A stretch of 64,000 nt of DNA from Klebsiella spallanzanii (lineage in GTDB: Bacteria > Pseudomonadota > Gammaproteobacteria > Enterobacterales > Enterobacteriaceae): NCBI RefSeq assembly GCF_902158555.1, contig NZ_CABGGS010000006.1, positions 1 through 64,000 of the forward strand, in the 5' to 3' direction. The number at the start of each line of letters is the position of its first letter. Within the stretch, counting starts at the first letter, position 1. Made by a program: the position numbers and the translations under genes. Below, one piece after another: positions 39,851-51,897 of this stretch. Below the pieces are notes generated by a model. The model did no database searches, was not told the origin of the DNA, and saw nothing but the letters and a program-made list of their open reading frames with translations.

Positions 39851-41011
39851 TTATTCCTCGTTTGCTGCCCGGAAGCCATTTTCCAGGTCGGCAATTAAAT
39901 CTTCACCATCTTCAATACCGGTCGAAATACGCAGAAGCGTTTCTGAGATTCCTGCCGCCGCACGCGCTTCCGGCGCCATGCCCGCGTGGGTCATCGTCGC
40001 GGCGTGGGAAATCAGACTTTCAACGCCCCCCAGCGATTCCGCCAGCGTAAACAGCGACAATCCGCTCAGGAAACGACGCAGCGTTTGCTCATCGCCATCC
40101 AGCTCGAAACTTAACATCGCGCCAAAACCTTTTTGCTGACGCGCCGCAATCTCATGCCCCTGGTTTTCCGGCAGAGACGGATGGTACAGTTTTTTCACCA
40201 GCGGCTGGGTTTTCAGATAATCGACAATCGCCAGCGCGTTACGCTGAGCCACTTCCATACGCGGAGAGAGCGTACGTAAACCGCGCAGCAGCAGATAGCT
40301 ATCAAATGCCCCACCGGTGACGCCGATATTATTCGCCCACCATGCCAGTTCGGTGACAGTCGCCGGATCTTTGGCGATAACCACCCCGGCCACCACATCA
40401 GAGTGGCCGTTTAAATATTTGGTGCATGAATGCAACACCAGATCGGCGCCCAGCGCCAGCGGATTCTGCAAAGCCGGGCTCAGGAAGGTGTTATCGACCA
40501 CGCTCACCGCTCCAGCCTCACGCGCCAGACCGCAGATTTTCGCAATATCCACAACTCTCAGCAATGGATTACTTGGACTTTCGACCAGAACCAGCTTCGG
40601 TTTTTCCGCCAGAGCAGCACTCAGCGCCTTCTCATCATTCTGATCGACAAACAGCACGCGATAGCAGCCGCGCTTCGCCAGACTATCAAACAGACGATAG
40701 CTGCCGCCGTAGCAGTCATGCGGCGCCACCAGCAGGTCGCCCGGTTTCAGGAACACGGTGGTGACAAGCAGAATCGCCGACATACCGGTATTGGTCAGAA
40801 CCGCCCCCGCACCGCCCTCCAGCTCCGCCAGCGCACGCTGAACGACATCGCGAGTCGGGTTACCGCGACGAGAGTAGTCGTGGGCGCGTGGTTCGTTAAA
40901 TCCGGTGAAGTTATAGGTGCTGGAGAGATGAATCGGCGGGACAACGCAACCGTACTGCTCGTCGTCATTTAAACCGCTACGCACTGCGATGGTGGCCTGT
41001 TTACGCGTCAT
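39851..41011 (-). CDS. metB: Cystathionine gamma-synthase
   Basis: MetB joins O-succinylhomoserine and cysteine to cystathionine. The 386-residue PLP enzyme equals the E. coli length and carries the PLP-lysine motif HSCTKYLNGHSDVVAG and the SRRGNPTRD motif. It is the first gene of metBL and is divergent from metJ, with met boxes in between. Confidence 0.97.
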   Translation of the reverse strand: MTRKQATIAVRSGLNDDEQYGCVVPPIHLSSTYNFTGFNEPRAHDYSRRGNPTRDVVQRALAELEGGAGAVLTNTGMSAILLVTTVFLKPGDLLVAPHDCYGGSYRLFDSLAKRGCYRVLFVDQNDEKALSAALAEKPKLVLVESPSNPLLRVVDIAKICGLAREAGAVSVVDNTFLSPALQNPLALGADLVLHSCTKYLNGHSDVVAGVVIAKDPATVTELAWWANNIGVTGGAFDSYLLLRGLRTLSPRMEVAQRNALAIVDYLKTQPLVKKLYHPSLPENQGHEIAARQQKGFGAMLSFELDGDEQTLRRFLSGLSLFTLAESLGGVESLISHAATMTHAGMAPEARAAAGISETLLRISTGIEDGEDLIADLENGFRAANEE

Positions 41012-41072
41012 GTTGGGGAGTTCCTGGGCTGAATCGGTGAAAAGTCAGGCTCAAGAGTAATCATTGTTATAA

Positions 41073-41120
41073 TAGACGTCAATACATCTGGACATCTAAA
41101 CTTCTTTGCGTATAGATTGA
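41073..41120. promoter_or_regulatory. MetJ operator array between metB and metJ
   Basis: Up to six consecutive 8-mers related to AGACGTCT are visible: TAGACGTC, AATACATC, TGGACATC, TAAACTTC, TTTGCGTA, TAGATTGA. The first three match best. This is the expected operator for both metBL and metJ, the latter by autoregulation. Confidence 0.88.
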
Positions 41121-41278
41121 GCAAACTGGAAATAGCCGTTAAAATTATATGCATTAGCGCACATCCGTAGCGGCTTGTTGGGTGCCAGAAGCGCCCCTCT
41201 ACGGTAAACTACGCGCAATTATGGCCAGGATTCGCGTTCAGGCCCTTAACTAATGAAATAGAGGATTAAAGGTAACTC

Positions 41279-41596
41279 ATGGCTGAATGGAGCGGCGAAT
41301 ATATCAGCCCATACGCTGAGCACGGTAAGAAGAGTGAGCAAGTAAAAAAAATTACGGTATCCATTCCTCTGAAGGTGTTAAAAATCCTCACCGATGAACG
41401 CACGCGTCGTCAGGTGAACAACCTGCGTCACGCCACTAACAGTGAACTGCTGTGTGAAGCGTTTCTGCATGCCTTTACTGGTCAACCGTTGCCTAATGAT
41501 GAAGACCTGCGTAAAGAGCGCAGCGATGAAATCCCGGAAGCGGCAAAAGAGATTATGCGTGAGCTGGGCATCGACCCGGATACGTGGGAATACTAA
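41279..41596 (+). CDS. metJ: Methionine repressor MetJ
   Basis: MetJ is a ribbon-helix-helix repressor that binds met boxes with S-adenosylmethionine as corepressor. The 105-residue protein is nearly identical to E. coli MetJ, including the beta-strand contact [17 protein letters not shown] and the helix [18 protein letters not shown]. It is divergent from metBL and followed by a terminator and an ERIC-type repeat. Confidence 0.98.
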
Positions 41597-41603
41597 ATCA
41601 CTG

Positions 41604-41627
41604 AGAGCGGCCCAGCCGCTCTTTTTA
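41604..41627 (+). terminator. Terminator of metJ
   Basis: AGAGCGG pairs with CCGCTCT around a short loop, followed by TTTTT, 8 bp after the metJ stop. Confidence 0.85.
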
Positions 41628-41635
41628 GTTGCGTT

Positions 41636-41901
41636 TACCCTAAATAATTCGAGTTGCAAGACAAAACTGTTAACCGTTTTGAACAGCGCTTGCGCTGGCC
41701 CCGCCAGGGGCGAGGCCGCAGGCCGAGTAACGCGGCAACGCAGGGAATCTCCAGGAGCTTACTGAAGTAAGTGACTGGGGTGAGCGACAAATCTGTCCGG
41801 AACAGATTTGAACGCCGTGTAACGGCGGCCCGTCAGGGCGAGGCTCATGGATGAGCCGAGTAATAAAGCCAACGCGCATGCAACTTGAAGTATGACGGGT
41901 A
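41636..41901. repeat. ERIC-type repeat, extended form, copy 1
   Basis: This 266 bp element has imperfect terminal inverted repeats: TACCCTAAATAATTCGAGTTGC at the left and the complement-like end GCAACTTGAAGTATGACGGGTA at the right. Its centre contains CTCCAGGAGCTTAC and AAGTAAGTGACTGGGGTGAGCG, the sequence of the ERIC core. It lies between metJ and yiiX and ends 18 bp before the yiiX start, so it forms most of that upstream region. No ORF within it is convincing. Confidence 0.85.
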
Positions 41902-41919
41902 TAACAAGGATGTTATGCC

Positions 41920-42528
41920 ATGAAGTATTGTGTTCTGGCCCTTAGCCTGGCGTTGACCTTCTCCGCGCATGCCTGGGAGCCGCAGACCGGCGATATCGTT
42001 TTTCAAATCTCCCGTTCATCGCAAAGCAAAGCAATCCAGCTGGCGACGCATTCTGATTACAGCCACACCGGCATGATCGTGATTCGCGATAAAAAACCCT
42101 ACGTCTTCGAAGCCATTGGACCCGTGGTTTACACGCCGCTGCAAAAATGGGTCGCGCAGGGTGAGGACGGTAAATATATTGTCCGGCGGGTACGCGGCGG
42201 CCTTTCGATTGAGCAACGCAAGCAGCTGGCGCAAACTGCAAAGCGCTACCTCGGTAAACCTTACGACCTCTTCTTTTCATGGAACGACGAGCGTCAGTAC
42301 TGCTCCGAGGTCGTGTGGAAGGTATATCACCGCGCCCTGAATCTACAGCCAGGTAAGTTACAAAAGCTGAGGGAGTTTGACCTCAGTTCCCCAATCGTGC
42401 GCGCCAAACTCAAAGAGCGTTACGGCCAGAAGATCCCGCTGGACGAAACCGTCATCTCGCCGCAGGCGGTGTTTGAGGCGCAACAGCTGGAAACCGTTGA
42501 GAAAAACTGGCCTCTACTCTCCTGGTAA
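41920..42528 (+). CDS. yiiX: YiiX, permuted NlpC/P60-type peptidase-like protein
   Basis: The 202-residue precursor has a signal peptide (MKYCVLALSLALTFSAHA) and matches E. coli YiiX in length. The permuted papain-like (C92-type) fold is indicated by the histidine motif ATHSDYSHTGMIV and the cysteine motif QYCSEVVWKVY. Its substrate is unknown; a cell-envelope amide or ester is likely. The ribosome binding site AAGGA lies just after the ERIC-type repeat. A second envelope gene follows after 6 bp and is probably co-transcribed. Confidence 0.92.
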   Translation: MKYCVLALSLALTFSAHAWEPQTGDIVFQISRSSQSKAIQLATHSDYSHTGMIVIRDKKPYVFEAIGPVVYTPLQKWVAQGEDGKYIVRRVRGGLSIEQRKQLAQTAKRYLGKPYDLFFSWNDERQYCSEVVWKVYHRALNLQPGKLQKLREFDLSSPIVRAKLKERYGQKIPLDETVISPQAVFEAQQLETVEKNWPLLSW

Positions 42529-42534
42529 CAAATC

Positions 42535-43200
42535 ATGAAAAACCTATTCATCGCATGGGTGTGCTTTCTACTTTACGGCTGCGCCACCTACCCGCAGGCC
42601 ATCAAACCGACGTTAAATCAATCATCGTCCGGGTCGGAAATCTACATCGTCAGTCACGGCTGGCACACCGGGATCATCTTGTCTGCCGACGATATAAATA
42701 CGGTTCTACCGCAACTTAAAGCGCGCTTCCCTCAAGAGGGACAGTGGTATGAAATCGGCTGGGGTGATAAAGGCTTTTATCAATCTCAGGAGATAACCAC
42801 AAATCTTACGCTCCAGGCGATGTTCTGGTCATCCGGCGCGGTGATGCACGTTGTCGCCTTTTCCGACACCCCAACGCATTATTTTTCTGGCAGTGAGATA
42901 ACCGCATTAAGCCTGAATGCAAGTCAGAACAGCAGCCTGCTTCGCTATATTGGCCGCAGCTTTGCCCGCGATGAAGCGGGTAGACTCATCCCGTTAAAAA
43001 ATGGTATCTACGGCGACAGCCAGTTTTACGCAGCGAATGGTCGCTATGGAATACTCAATACCTGTAATAAATGGACGGCAAAGGGGCTGGAAAGCGCGGG
43101 AATGACGATTAACTCTTCGTTGAAGCTAACGGCGGGAAGCGTGATGACAGCAGTGGAAAAGAATAAAGCCTGTCTGAATGGGTACTGCTATCCTCTGTGA
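42535..43200 (+). CDS. DUF2459/TIGR02117-family lipoprotein
   Basis: This 221-residue protein begins with a lipoprotein signal (MKNLFIAWVCFLLYGC), with the lipobox cysteine at residue 16 and CAT after it. The motif VSHGWHTGIIL and the later TCNKWTAKGL match the DUF2459 family (also described as urease-associated chp). Conserved His and Cys in these motifs suggest a cysteine-peptidase-like fold like that of YiiX, but the function is unknown. It follows yiiX by 6 bp. E. coli K-12 lacks this neighbour as far as I recall. Confidence 0.82.
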   Translation: MKNLFIAWVCFLLYGCATYPQAIKPTLNQSSSGSEIYIVSHGWHTGIILSADDINTVLPQLKARFPQEGQWYEIGWGDKGFYQSQEITTNLTLQAMFWSSGAVMHVVAFSDTPTHYFSGSEITALSLNASQNSSLLRYIGRSFARDEAGRLIPLKNGIYGDSQFYAANGRYGILNTCNKWTAKGLESAGMTINSSLKLTAGSVMTAVEKNKACLNGYCYPL

Positions 43201-43207
43201 AACAGAG

Positions 43208-43233
43208 ACAAAAAAGCCGCCCTGAGGCGGCTT
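43208..43233 (-). terminator. Terminator of rpmE
   Basis: AAGCCGCC (43214-43221) pairs with GGCGGCTT (43226-43233), followed on the minus strand by six T residues. It lies 11 bp beyond the rpmE stop and separates it from the convergent lipoprotein gene. Confidence 0.85.
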
Positions 43234-43243
43234 CTTCAGCAAA

Positions 43244-43459
43244 TTACTTGCTGGTACCCGGTACGCTGAAGCGCTTGTTGAAGCGGTCAACGCGGCCACC
43301 GGTAGCAACATCACGCTGTTTGCCGGTGTAGAACGGGTGGCATTTACCGCACACGTCGAGGTTCAGGTCGTGACCTACGGTAGAACGGATTTTCATGACG
43401 TTACCGCAAGAGCAGTTTGCAGTAACTTCTTCGTATTTCGGATGAATATCTTTTTTCAT
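43244..43459 (-). CDS. rpmE: 50S ribosomal protein L31 (zinc-binding form)
   Basis: This is the 71-residue L31 ribosomal protein. It carries the zinc-binding cysteines in ANCSCGN and [12 protein letters not shown], so it is the zinc-containing (C+) paralogue rather than YkgM. Zinc dependence links it to Zur-controlled replacement under starvation. It is divergent from priA, as in E. coli. Confidence 0.97.
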   Translation of the reverse strand: MKKDIHPKYEEVTANCSCGNVMKIRSTVGHDLNLDVCGKCHPFYTGKQRDVATGGRVDRFNKRFSVPGTSK

Positions 43460-43684
43460 GGGAGAACCTCAGTTAAGGCCGCGTCGCTCTTCCAGCCCTA
43501 ACGCCAGACACCACGCGATGTTAATAATTTCCCGGCGCAATCCCGGGTAATAGATTTTGATGCTATACAAAGCACATCAAAGGCGGCGAATCATACAGAA
43601 TTTGACCAGCATATGCAAACTGATCCGCGAGCCCTTATCACAATGTGTATACTAACCCGCCAGATTTCAAGCCAGGAAGATTAA

Positions 43685-45880
<2,196 letters not shown>

Positions 45881-46030
45881 GGCTTCTCTTGCGAGGTGGA
45901 TCGAAAAATTCAACCGCCATCACGTTTTTCATGAAAATTCTGTAACTCTCTGGATGTACTATCTGTTAAAAATGTTGCTGATGTCAGAACGCTAGGGATG
46001 TGTCTGCGCCAGTCAGCGAGGAGAAAACAG

Positions 46031-47059
46031 GTGAAGCCCAAAAAACAGGTCGTTGCCGCCACTATGAAAGACGTTGCCCTGAAGGCAAACGTCTCTACGG
46101 CAACCGTATCCCGAGCGTTAATGAACCCAGATAAGGTTTCGCAAAGTACCCGCCATCGGGTTGAGCAGGCCGCGCTTGAAGTCGGCTATTTACCGCAATC
46201 ACTCGGGCGCAATATGAAGCGCAACGAGTCGAGCACCATTCTGGTCATTGTGCCGGATATTTGCGATCCCTTCTTCAGTGAGGTTATTCGCGGTATTGAA
46301 GTTACCGCAGCGGAACAAGGATACCTGGTATTAATCGGCGATTGCGCCCATCAGAACCAGAAAGAAAAAACGTTTATTGATCTTATCATCACCAAACAGA
46401 TAGATGGCATGGTACTGCTCAGTTCACGCCTGCCGTTTGACGCCAGCGTGGAAGAGCAACGCAATTTGCCGCCAATGGTCATGTCCAACGAATTCGCTCC
46501 CGAACTGGAGCTGCCAACGGTACATATCGATAACCTGACTGCCGCATTCAATGCGGTGAATTATCTACAAGAACTGGGACACCGTCGTATTGGTTGTATC
46601 GCTGGCCCGGAAGACATGCCATTGTGTCATTATCGCCTACAGGGCTACGTCCAGGCGCTGCGCCGCAGTGGTATTACCGTTGACCCGCACTATATTGCTC
46701 GCGGCAATTTCACCTTTGAAGCCGGTGCCAACGCGCTGGAGCAGCTGTTAGCGCAGCCCGTTCCACCTACCGCCATCTTTTGTCATAGCGATGTCATGGC
46801 GCTGGGCGCGCTATCGCTGGCGAAGCGCCGCGGTCTGAAAGTTCCTGAAGATCTGTCGATTGTTGGTTTTGATAACATCTCTTTGTCTGAATTTTGCGAT
46901 CCGCCATTGACGACCGTTGCGCAACCACGCTTTGATATTGGCCGCGAGGCAATGCTGCTTTTACTGGATCAGCTACATGGACACAGCGTTAGCAGCGGCT
47001 CCCGGTTACTCGACTGCGAGCTTATCGTTCGCGGCAGTACGCGCAAAATCCGAACATAA
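46031..47059 (+). CDS. cytR: Transcriptional repressor CytR
   Basis: CytR is a LacI-family repressor of nucleoside uptake and catabolism genes that acts with CRP and is induced by cytidine. The 342-residue protein has the HTH MKDVALKANVSTATVSRALM near residues 12-31 and the effector domain. I chose the GTG at 46031, preceded by GAGGAGAA and matching the E. coli N-terminus; an ATG 33 bp upstream would add 11 unconserved residues. It sits between priA and ftsN, as in E. coli. Confidence 0.95.
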   Translation: MKPKKQVVAATMKDVALKANVSTATVSRALMNPDKVSQSTRHRVEQAALEVGYLPQSLGRNMKRNESSTILVIVPDICDPFFSEVIRGIEVTAAEQGYLVLIGDCAHQNQKEKTFIDLIITKQIDGMVLLSSRLPFDASVEEQRNLPPMVMSNEFAPELELPTVHIDNLTAAFNAVNYLQELGHRRIGCIAGPEDMPLCHYRLQGYVQALRRSGITVDPHYIARGNFTFEAGANALEQLLAQPVPPTAIFCHSDVMALGALSLAKRRGLKVPEDLSIVGFDNISLSEFCDPPLTTVAQPRFDIGREAMLLLLDQLHGHSVSSGSRLLDCELIVRGSTRKIRT

Positions 47060-47150
47060 CCATCAGGCTTTCGGGCCTGCTCTTCTGGTCAAAGGCCCGC
47101 CGCTTAAGTAACATAGCGGGCTGAAAAACGAATAAGACAGCGAAACGATA

Positions 47151-48122
47151 GTGGCACAACGAGATTATGTACGCCGCAGCCAACCGGCTTCTTCGCGGCG
47201 CAAAAAGAGCAATACCCGAAGCTCAAGGAATAAGCCAGGCGGCCTTTCGGCGGTTTCTCCCACTATGGTCGCGATCGCGGCGGCGGTGCTGGTGGCCTTT
47301 ATCGGTGGACTGTATTTCATTACGCACCATAAGAAAGAAGAAGCTGAAGCGCTGCAAAATCGTCAGGCGGCGGGTAACGGTTTGCCGCCGAAACCGGAAG
47401 AGCGCTGGCGCTATATTAAAGAGCTGGAGAGCCGCCAGCCCGGCGTTCGTGCGCCTACTGAACCAACTGCCGGCGGTGAAGTCATGAAGCCGGAGCAACT
47501 GACCAACGAACAGCGCCAACTGTTGGCGCAAATGCAGGCAGATATGCGTCAGCAGCCCACGCAGTTGACCGAAGTGCCGTGGAATGAACAAACCCCGGCG
47601 CAGCGCCAGCAAACCCTACAGCGCCAGCGCTTAGCCCAGCAGCAGGTGCAGCAACAGCAGTTAGCACAGACCCAACAGCAAACTCAGGTTCAGCAGCCGC
47701 GAACTCAACCACGAGTTGTCGAGCAACCCAAACAGGTACAGCAGCCGAAGCAAACCGCTTCAACCCAACAGCCGTATCAGGATCTGCTGCAAACGCCAGC
47801 GCATACCAGCACCACGCAGCCTAAAACGCAGGCCGCCGCACCGGTAGCCCGCGTTGAGGAAGCGCCGAAAACCGCCGCGACGGAGAAAAAAGACGATCGT
47901 AACTGGATGATTCAGTGCGGGTCCTTTAAAGGCGCAGAGCAGGCGGAAACCGTTCGCGCGCAGCTGGCGTTTGAAGGCTTTGCTTCGCACATCACCACCA
48001 ATAACGGCTGGAACCGCGTTGTGATTGGGCCGCTAAAAGGCAAAGAAAACGCTGGCAATATGATTGAGCGGCTGAAAATGGCCGGACACGCAAACTGCAT
48101 TCGTCTCGCCGCCAGGGGTTGA
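47151..48122 (+). CDS. ftsN: Cell division protein FtsN
   Basis: FtsN is an inner-membrane bitopic protein that triggers septal peptidoglycan synthesis. The 323-residue protein has a basic cytoplasmic tail, a membrane segment ([19 protein letters not shown], about 39-57), the essential periplasmic helices including the [13 protein letters not shown] region, a long Gln-rich linker (about 140-210) and a C-terminal SPOR domain from about residue 245. The SPOR cysteines (MIQCGSF, HANCIRL) are kept. The Gln linker differs in composition from E. coli. GTG is the start codon. Confidence 0.96.
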   Translation: MAQRDYVRRSQPASSRRKKSNTRSSRNKPGGLSAVSPTMVAIAAAVLVAFIGGLYFITHHKKEEAEALQNRQAAGNGLPPKPEERWRYIKELESRQPGVRAPTEPTAGGEVMKPEQLTNEQRQLLAQMQADMRQQPTQLTEVPWNEQTPAQRQQTLQRQRLAQQQVQQQQLAQTQQQTQVQQPRTQPRVVEQPKQVQQPKQTASTQQPYQDLLQTPAHTSTTQPKTQAAAPVARVEEAPKTAATEKKDDRNWMIQCGSFKGAEQAETVRAQLAFEGFASHITTNNGWNRVVIGPLKGKENAGNMIERLKMAGHANCIRLAARG

Positions 48123-48146
48123 AACCCTCAAAATCCCCCCCATTTA
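48119..48146 (+). promoter_or_regulatory. Sigma-32 (heat-shock) promoter of hslVU
   Basis: TTGAAA (48119-48124) and CCCCATTTA (48138-48146) are separated by 13 bp, matching the sigma-32 consensus and the known E. coli hslV promoter. The -35 hexamer overlaps the end of ftsN. Confidence 0.88.
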
Positions 48147-48158
48147 TAATTGCATTCT

Positions 48159-48180
48159 GCCCCGCGTAAACCGCGGGGCC
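48159..48180 (+). other. 5' UTR stem-loop of hslVU mRNA
   Basis: GCCCCGCG pairs with CGCGGGGC around a short loop in the leader between the sigma-32 promoter and hslV. It has no T-run, so it is not a terminator. A stem-loop at this place is known to stabilise hslVU mRNA in E. coli. Confidence 0.7.
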
Positions 48181-48213
48181 CCTATTCCGCTTTTGCAACC
48201 AAGGGGTCTGCTC

Positions 48214-48744
48214 GTGACTACAATTGTAAGTGTTCGCCGTAACGGCCATGTCGTTATTGCCGGTGATGGCCAGGCCACGCTGGGCAATACGGTAATGAAA
48301 GGCAACGTGAAAAAAGTGCGCCGTCTGTACAACGACAAAGTGATCGCAGGCTTTGCGGGCGGCACCGCCGACGCCTTCACGCTGTTCGAACTATTTGAAC
48401 GTAAGCTGGAAATGCATCAGGGCCACCTGGTGAAAGCCGCCGTCGAACTGGCGAAAGACTGGCGTACCGACCGCATGCTGCGCAAGCTGGAAGCATTGCT
48501 GGCCGTGGCTGACGAAAACGCATCGCTTATCATCACCGGTAACGGTGACGTGGTGCAGCCAGAAAACGATTTGATTGCTATCGGCTCCGGCGGTCCTTAC
48601 GCCCAGGCCGCGGCTCGTGCCCTATTGGAAAATACCGATATGGGCGCACGCGATATCGCAGAGAAAGCGTTGAATATTGCAGGTGATATCTGCATTTATA
48701 CCAACCATTTCCATACCATCGAAGAATTGACCTCCAAAGCGTAA
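48214..48744 (+). CDS. hslV: HslV, peptidase subunit of the HslVU protease
   Basis: HslV is the threonine-protease core that works with HslU in ATP-dependent heat-shock proteolysis. The 176-residue protein begins, after its first residue, with the catalytic threonines ([10 protein letters not shown]). I chose the GTG at 48214 because the mature N-terminus must start at these threonines; an in-frame start 21 bp upstream would mask them. hslU follows 9 bp later. Confidence 0.97.
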   Translation: MTTIVSVRRNGHVVIAGDGQATLGNTVMKGNVKKVRRLYNDKVIAGFAGGTADAFTLFELFERKLEMHQGHLVKAAVELAKDWRTDRMLRKLEALLAVADENASLIITGNGDVVQPENDLIAIGSGGPYAQAAARALLENTDMGARDIAEKALNIAGDICIYTNHFHTIEELTSKA

Positions 48745-48753
48745 GGATCTCCC

Positions 48754-50088
48754 ATGTCTGAAATGACCCCACGCGAAATTGTCAGCGAACTGGACAAACA
48801 TATTATCGGCCAGGACGCAGCCAAGCGCTCCGTCGCTATCGCTCTGCGTAACCGCTGGCGTCGTATGCAGCTCAACGAAGAGCTGCGTCACGAAGTCACG
48901 CCGAAAAACATTCTGATGATCGGTCCAACCGGCGTCGGTAAAACTGAAATCGCCCGTCGTCTGGCCAAGCTTGCCAACGCGCCGTTTATTAAAGTCGAAG
49001 CAACTAAGTTCACCGAAGTGGGCTATGTTGGTAAAGAAGTGGACTCGATTATCCGCGATCTGACCGATGCGGCGATCAAAATGGTTCGCATGCAGTCCAT
49101 CGATAAAAACCGTTACCGTGCGGAAGAACTGGCGGAGGAGCGCATCCTTGACGTGCTGATCCCTCCGGCGAAAAACAACTGGGGCCAGGCTGAACAGCCT
49201 CAGGAACCGTCCGCCGCGCGCCAGTCTTTCCGTAAAAAACTGCGTGAAGGCCAGCTCGACGACAAAGAGATTGAGATTGATCTCGCAGCCGCGCCGATGG
49301 GCGTTGAAATCATGTCCCCTCCGGGCATGGAAGAGATGACCAGCCAGCTGCAGTCTATGTTCCAGAATCTGGGCGGCCAGAAGCAAAAACCGCGTAAGCT
49401 GAAAATCAAAGATGCGATGAAGCTGTTGATTGAAGAAGAAGCGGCGAAGCTGGTCAACCCGGAAGAGCTGAAGCAGGATGCTATCGATGCGGTTGAGCAG
49501 CACGGTATCGTGTTTATCGACGAAATCGACAAAATCTGTAAGCGCGGCGGCAACTCTTCAGGCCCTGACGTCTCGCGTGAAGGCGTACAGCGCGACCTGC
49601 TGCCGCTGGTTGAAGGCTGCACCGTCTCCACCAAGCACGGGATGGTGAAAACTGACCACATTCTGTTTATCGCCTCCGGCGCGTTCCAGGTGGCCAGCCC
49701 GTCAGACCTGATCCCGGAACTGCAGGGTCGTCTGCCGATTCGCGTTGAGCTGAAAGCGCTGACCACGCACGACTTCGAGCGCATCCTGACCGAGCCGAAC
49801 GCCTCCATCACCGTGCAGTATAAAGCGCTGATGGCGACTGAAGGCGTTAATATCGAGTTTACGGAAGATGGCATCAAACGCATTGCTCAGGCCGCCTGGC
49901 AGGTCAACGAAACCACCGAGAACATCGGTGCGCGTCGCCTGCATACCGTACTGGAGCGTCTGATCGAAGACATCTCCTACGATGCCAGCGAAATGAACGG
50001 CCAAACCGTCACCATCGATGCGGAATATGTTGGTAAACATCTGGATGTTCTGGTGGCAGATGAAGATCTGAGTCGTTTTATCCTATAA
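48754..50088 (+). CDS. hslU: HslU, ATPase subunit of the HslVU protease
   Basis: HslU is the AAA+ unfoldase of the HslVU complex. The 444-residue protein shows Walker [14 protein letters not shown], Walker [11 protein letters not shown], the GYVGKEVDS pore loop and the C-terminal SRFIL tail that activates HslV. It carries one residue more than E. coli, in the [10 protein letters not shown] loop after Walker B. The gap to menA contains an ERIC-type repeat. Confidence 0.97.
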   Translation: MSEMTPREIVSELDKHIIGQDAAKRSVAIALRNRWRRMQLNEELRHEVTPKNILMIGPTGVGKTEIARRLAKLANAPFIKVEATKFTEVGYVGKEVDSIIRDLTDAAIKMVRMQSIDKNRYRAEELAEERILDVLIPPAKNNWGQAEQPQEPSAARQSFRKKLREGQLDDKEIEIDLAAAPMGVEIMSPPGMEEMTSQLQSMFQNLGGQKQKPRKLKIKDAMKLLIEEEAAKLVNPEELKQDAIDAVEQHGIVFIDEIDKICKRGGNSSGPDVSREGVQRDLLPLVEGCTVSTKHGMVKTDHILFIASGAFQVASPSDLIPELQGRLPIRVELKALTTHDFERILTEPNASITVQYKALMATEGVNIEFTEDGIKRIAQAAWQVNETTENIGARRLHTVLERLIEDISYDASEMNGQTVTIDAEYVGKHLDVLVADEDLSRFIL

Positions 50089-50130
50089 TCCGGTTCAATA
50101 TATTTTCATCACTATAGATGGGGCTATAGA

Positions 50131-50318
50131 TACCCAAAATAATTCGAGTTGCAGAAAGGCAAATCCCCAGTCACTTACCGAACTAAGTGACTGGGGAGAA
50201 TGACAAATCTGCCGGGAGCAGATTTGAACGTCGCTTGCGACGGCCCGTGAGGGCGAGGCCCATGGATGGGCCGAGTCGTCCGTAGCCAACGTACCTGCAG
50301 CTTGAAGTATGAAGGGTA
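50131..50318. repeat. ERIC-type repeat, extended form, copy 2
   Basis: This 188 bp element has terminal ends TACCCAAAATAATTCGAGTTGC and GCAGCTTGAAGTATGAAGGGTA, closely matching copy 1. The central ERIC palindrome (CCCCAGTCACTTAC...AAGTGACTGGGG) is kept, but about 80 bp of copy 1 on the left side is missing. It lies between hslU and menA, 27 bp before the menA start. Confidence 0.85.
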
Positions 50319-50345
50319 GAGCCCCATTTTTATTGGCCGGAACCT

Positions 50346-51272
50346 ATGACTGAACAAACGATAACCAAAACCCAGGCCTGGCTGGAAAGCCTGCGCCCTA
50401 AAACGTTACCTCTGGCCTTTGCCGCGATTATTGTCGGCTCCGCTCTTGCCTGGCATCAGGGCAGTTTCGACCCCTGGGTTGCCCTGCTGGCAATCATTAC
50501 CGCCGGCCTACTGCAAATTCTCTCCAACCTCGCCAACGATTATGGCGATGCGGTGAAAGGCAGCGACAAGCCCGACCGTATTGGCCCCCTGCGCGGCATG
50601 CAGAAAGGAGCTATCACCCAGGCGCAGATGAAACGTGCGTTAATTCTGACCGTGGCGCTGATTTGTCTCTCCGGCCTGGCGCTACTGTTTTCTGCCTGGC
50701 AAACCATGGCCGACTTTATCGGTTTTCTGGTACTTGGCGTGCTGGCAATTGTTGCTGCCATCACCTACACCGTCGGTACCCGACCTTATGGCTATATTGG
50801 TCTTGGTGATATCTCCGTGCTGGTTTTCTTCGGCTGGCTTAGCGTCGTCGGGAGCTGGTACCTTCAGGCGCACAGCGTTGAAGCAGTCATTTTCTTACCT
50901 GCCACTGCCTGCGGACTGCTGGCTGCGGCGGTATTGAATATTAACAACCTGCGCGATATCGACAGCGATCGCGACAACGGCAAAAACACCCTCGCCGTAC
51001 GCCTGGGGCCAGTTAACGCTCGTCGCTACCATGCCTGCCTGCTGATTGGCGCTCTGCTGTGCCTAGCGCTGTTTAACCTTATCTCGCTGCATAATCCGTG
51101 GGGTTGGCTATTCCTGCTGGCAGCGCCTCTGCTGATCAAGCAAGCACGTTACGTTTCACGTGAGCGCGATCCCATCGCCATGCGGCCGATGCTGGAAAGA
51201 ACGGTCAAAGGAGCGCTGCTGACCAACCTCCTGTTTGTTATCGGAATTGTTTGCAGCAAGCTCGCAGGTTAA
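50346..51272 (+). CDS. menA: 1,4-dihydroxy-2-naphthoate octaprenyltransferase
   Basis: MenA attaches the prenyl tail to DHNA in menaquinone synthesis. The 308-residue inner-membrane protein of the UbiA family has both aspartate-rich motifs (NDYGDAVKGSD and NNLRDIDSDRDNGKNT) and about eight membrane segments. The length matches E. coli. It lies after hslVU as in E. coli, but with an ERIC-type repeat inserted before it. rraA follows after a 92 bp gap. Confidence 0.95.
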   Translation: MTEQTITKTQAWLESLRPKTLPLAFAAIIVGSALAWHQGSFDPWVALLAIITAGLLQILSNLANDYGDAVKGSDKPDRIGPLRGMQKGAITQAQMKRALILTVALICLSGLALLFSAWQTMADFIGFLVLGVLAIVAAITYTVGTRPYGYIGLGDISVLVFFGWLSVVGSWYLQAHSVEAVIFLPATACGLLAAAVLNINNLRDIDSDRDNGKNTLAVRLGPVNARRYHACLLIGALLCLALFNLISLHNPWGWLFLLAAPLLIKQARYVSRERDPIAMRPMLERTVKGALLTNLLFVIGIVCSKLAG

Positions 51273-51364
51273 CTGACAAATATCAATTAACAATTGATGA
51301 TTTTGCCAACAACACGATTCACGAGATATACTGAAAATTCTCGCAGCAACTAAACGTTAAGCCT

Positions 51365-51850
51365 ATGAAATACGATACTTCCGAGCTTTGTGACATCTAC
51401 CAGGAGGATGTCAACGTCGTGGAACCGCTGTTCTCCAACTTTGGGGGGCGGTCGTCGTTTGGTGGACAAATTATCACGGTGAAATGTTTCGAGGATAACG
51501 GGTTGCTCTACGATATGCTCGAACAGAATGGCCGAGGTCATGTCCTGCTGGTTGACGGCGGTGGTTCCGTTCGGCGCGCATTAATTGACGCTGACCTGGC
51601 GCGCCTGGCCGTGCAAAACGAGTGGGAAGGACTGGTCGTCTATGGTGCCGTGCGCCAGGTTGACGACCTTGAAGAGCTGGATATCGGCATTCAGGCGCTG
51701 GCCGCCATTCCAGTAGGAGCCGCAGGCGAAGGCATCGGCGAAAGCGACGTTCGCGTTAACTTCGGCGGCGTCACCTTCTTCTCCGGCGACCATCTCTACG
51801 CCGATAATACCGGGATCATCCTCTCCGAAGATCCACTGGATATTGAGTAG
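51365..51850 (+). CDS. rraA: Regulator of RNase E activity A
   Basis: RraA is a trimeric protein that binds RNase E and the degradosome and lowers RNA decay. The 161-residue protein is nearly identical to E. coli RraA ([20 protein letters not shown] at the N-terminus; [18 protein letters not shown]). In E. coli zapB and glpFKX follow; here pfkA follows, separated only by a terminator. Confidence 0.96.
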   Translation: MKYDTSELCDIYQEDVNVVEPLFSNFGGRSSFGGQIITVKCFEDNGLLYDMLEQNGRGHVLLVDGGGSVRRALIDADLARLAVQNEWEGLVVYGAVRQVDDLEELDIGIQALAAIPVGAAGEGIGESDVRVNFGGVTFFSGDHLYADNTGIILSEDPLDIE

Positions 51851-51863
51851 CTTCCTCCGCCCA

Positions 51864-51897
51864 TAAAAAAAGCCTTCTCTCTGAGAAGGCTTTTTTG
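51864..51897. terminator. Bidirectional terminator between rraA and pfkA
   Basis: AAGCCTTCTC pairs with GAGAAGGCTT around a short loop, flanked by A7 and T6 runs, so it can terminate both convergent genes. It occupies nearly the whole 62 bp intergenic gap. Confidence 0.88.

Noticed and set aside
48622-49503. 293-codon minus-strand frame opposite hslV-hslU
   Set aside because: HslU is intact and highly conserved on the other strand; the reverse product is low-complexity His/Arg/Phe.
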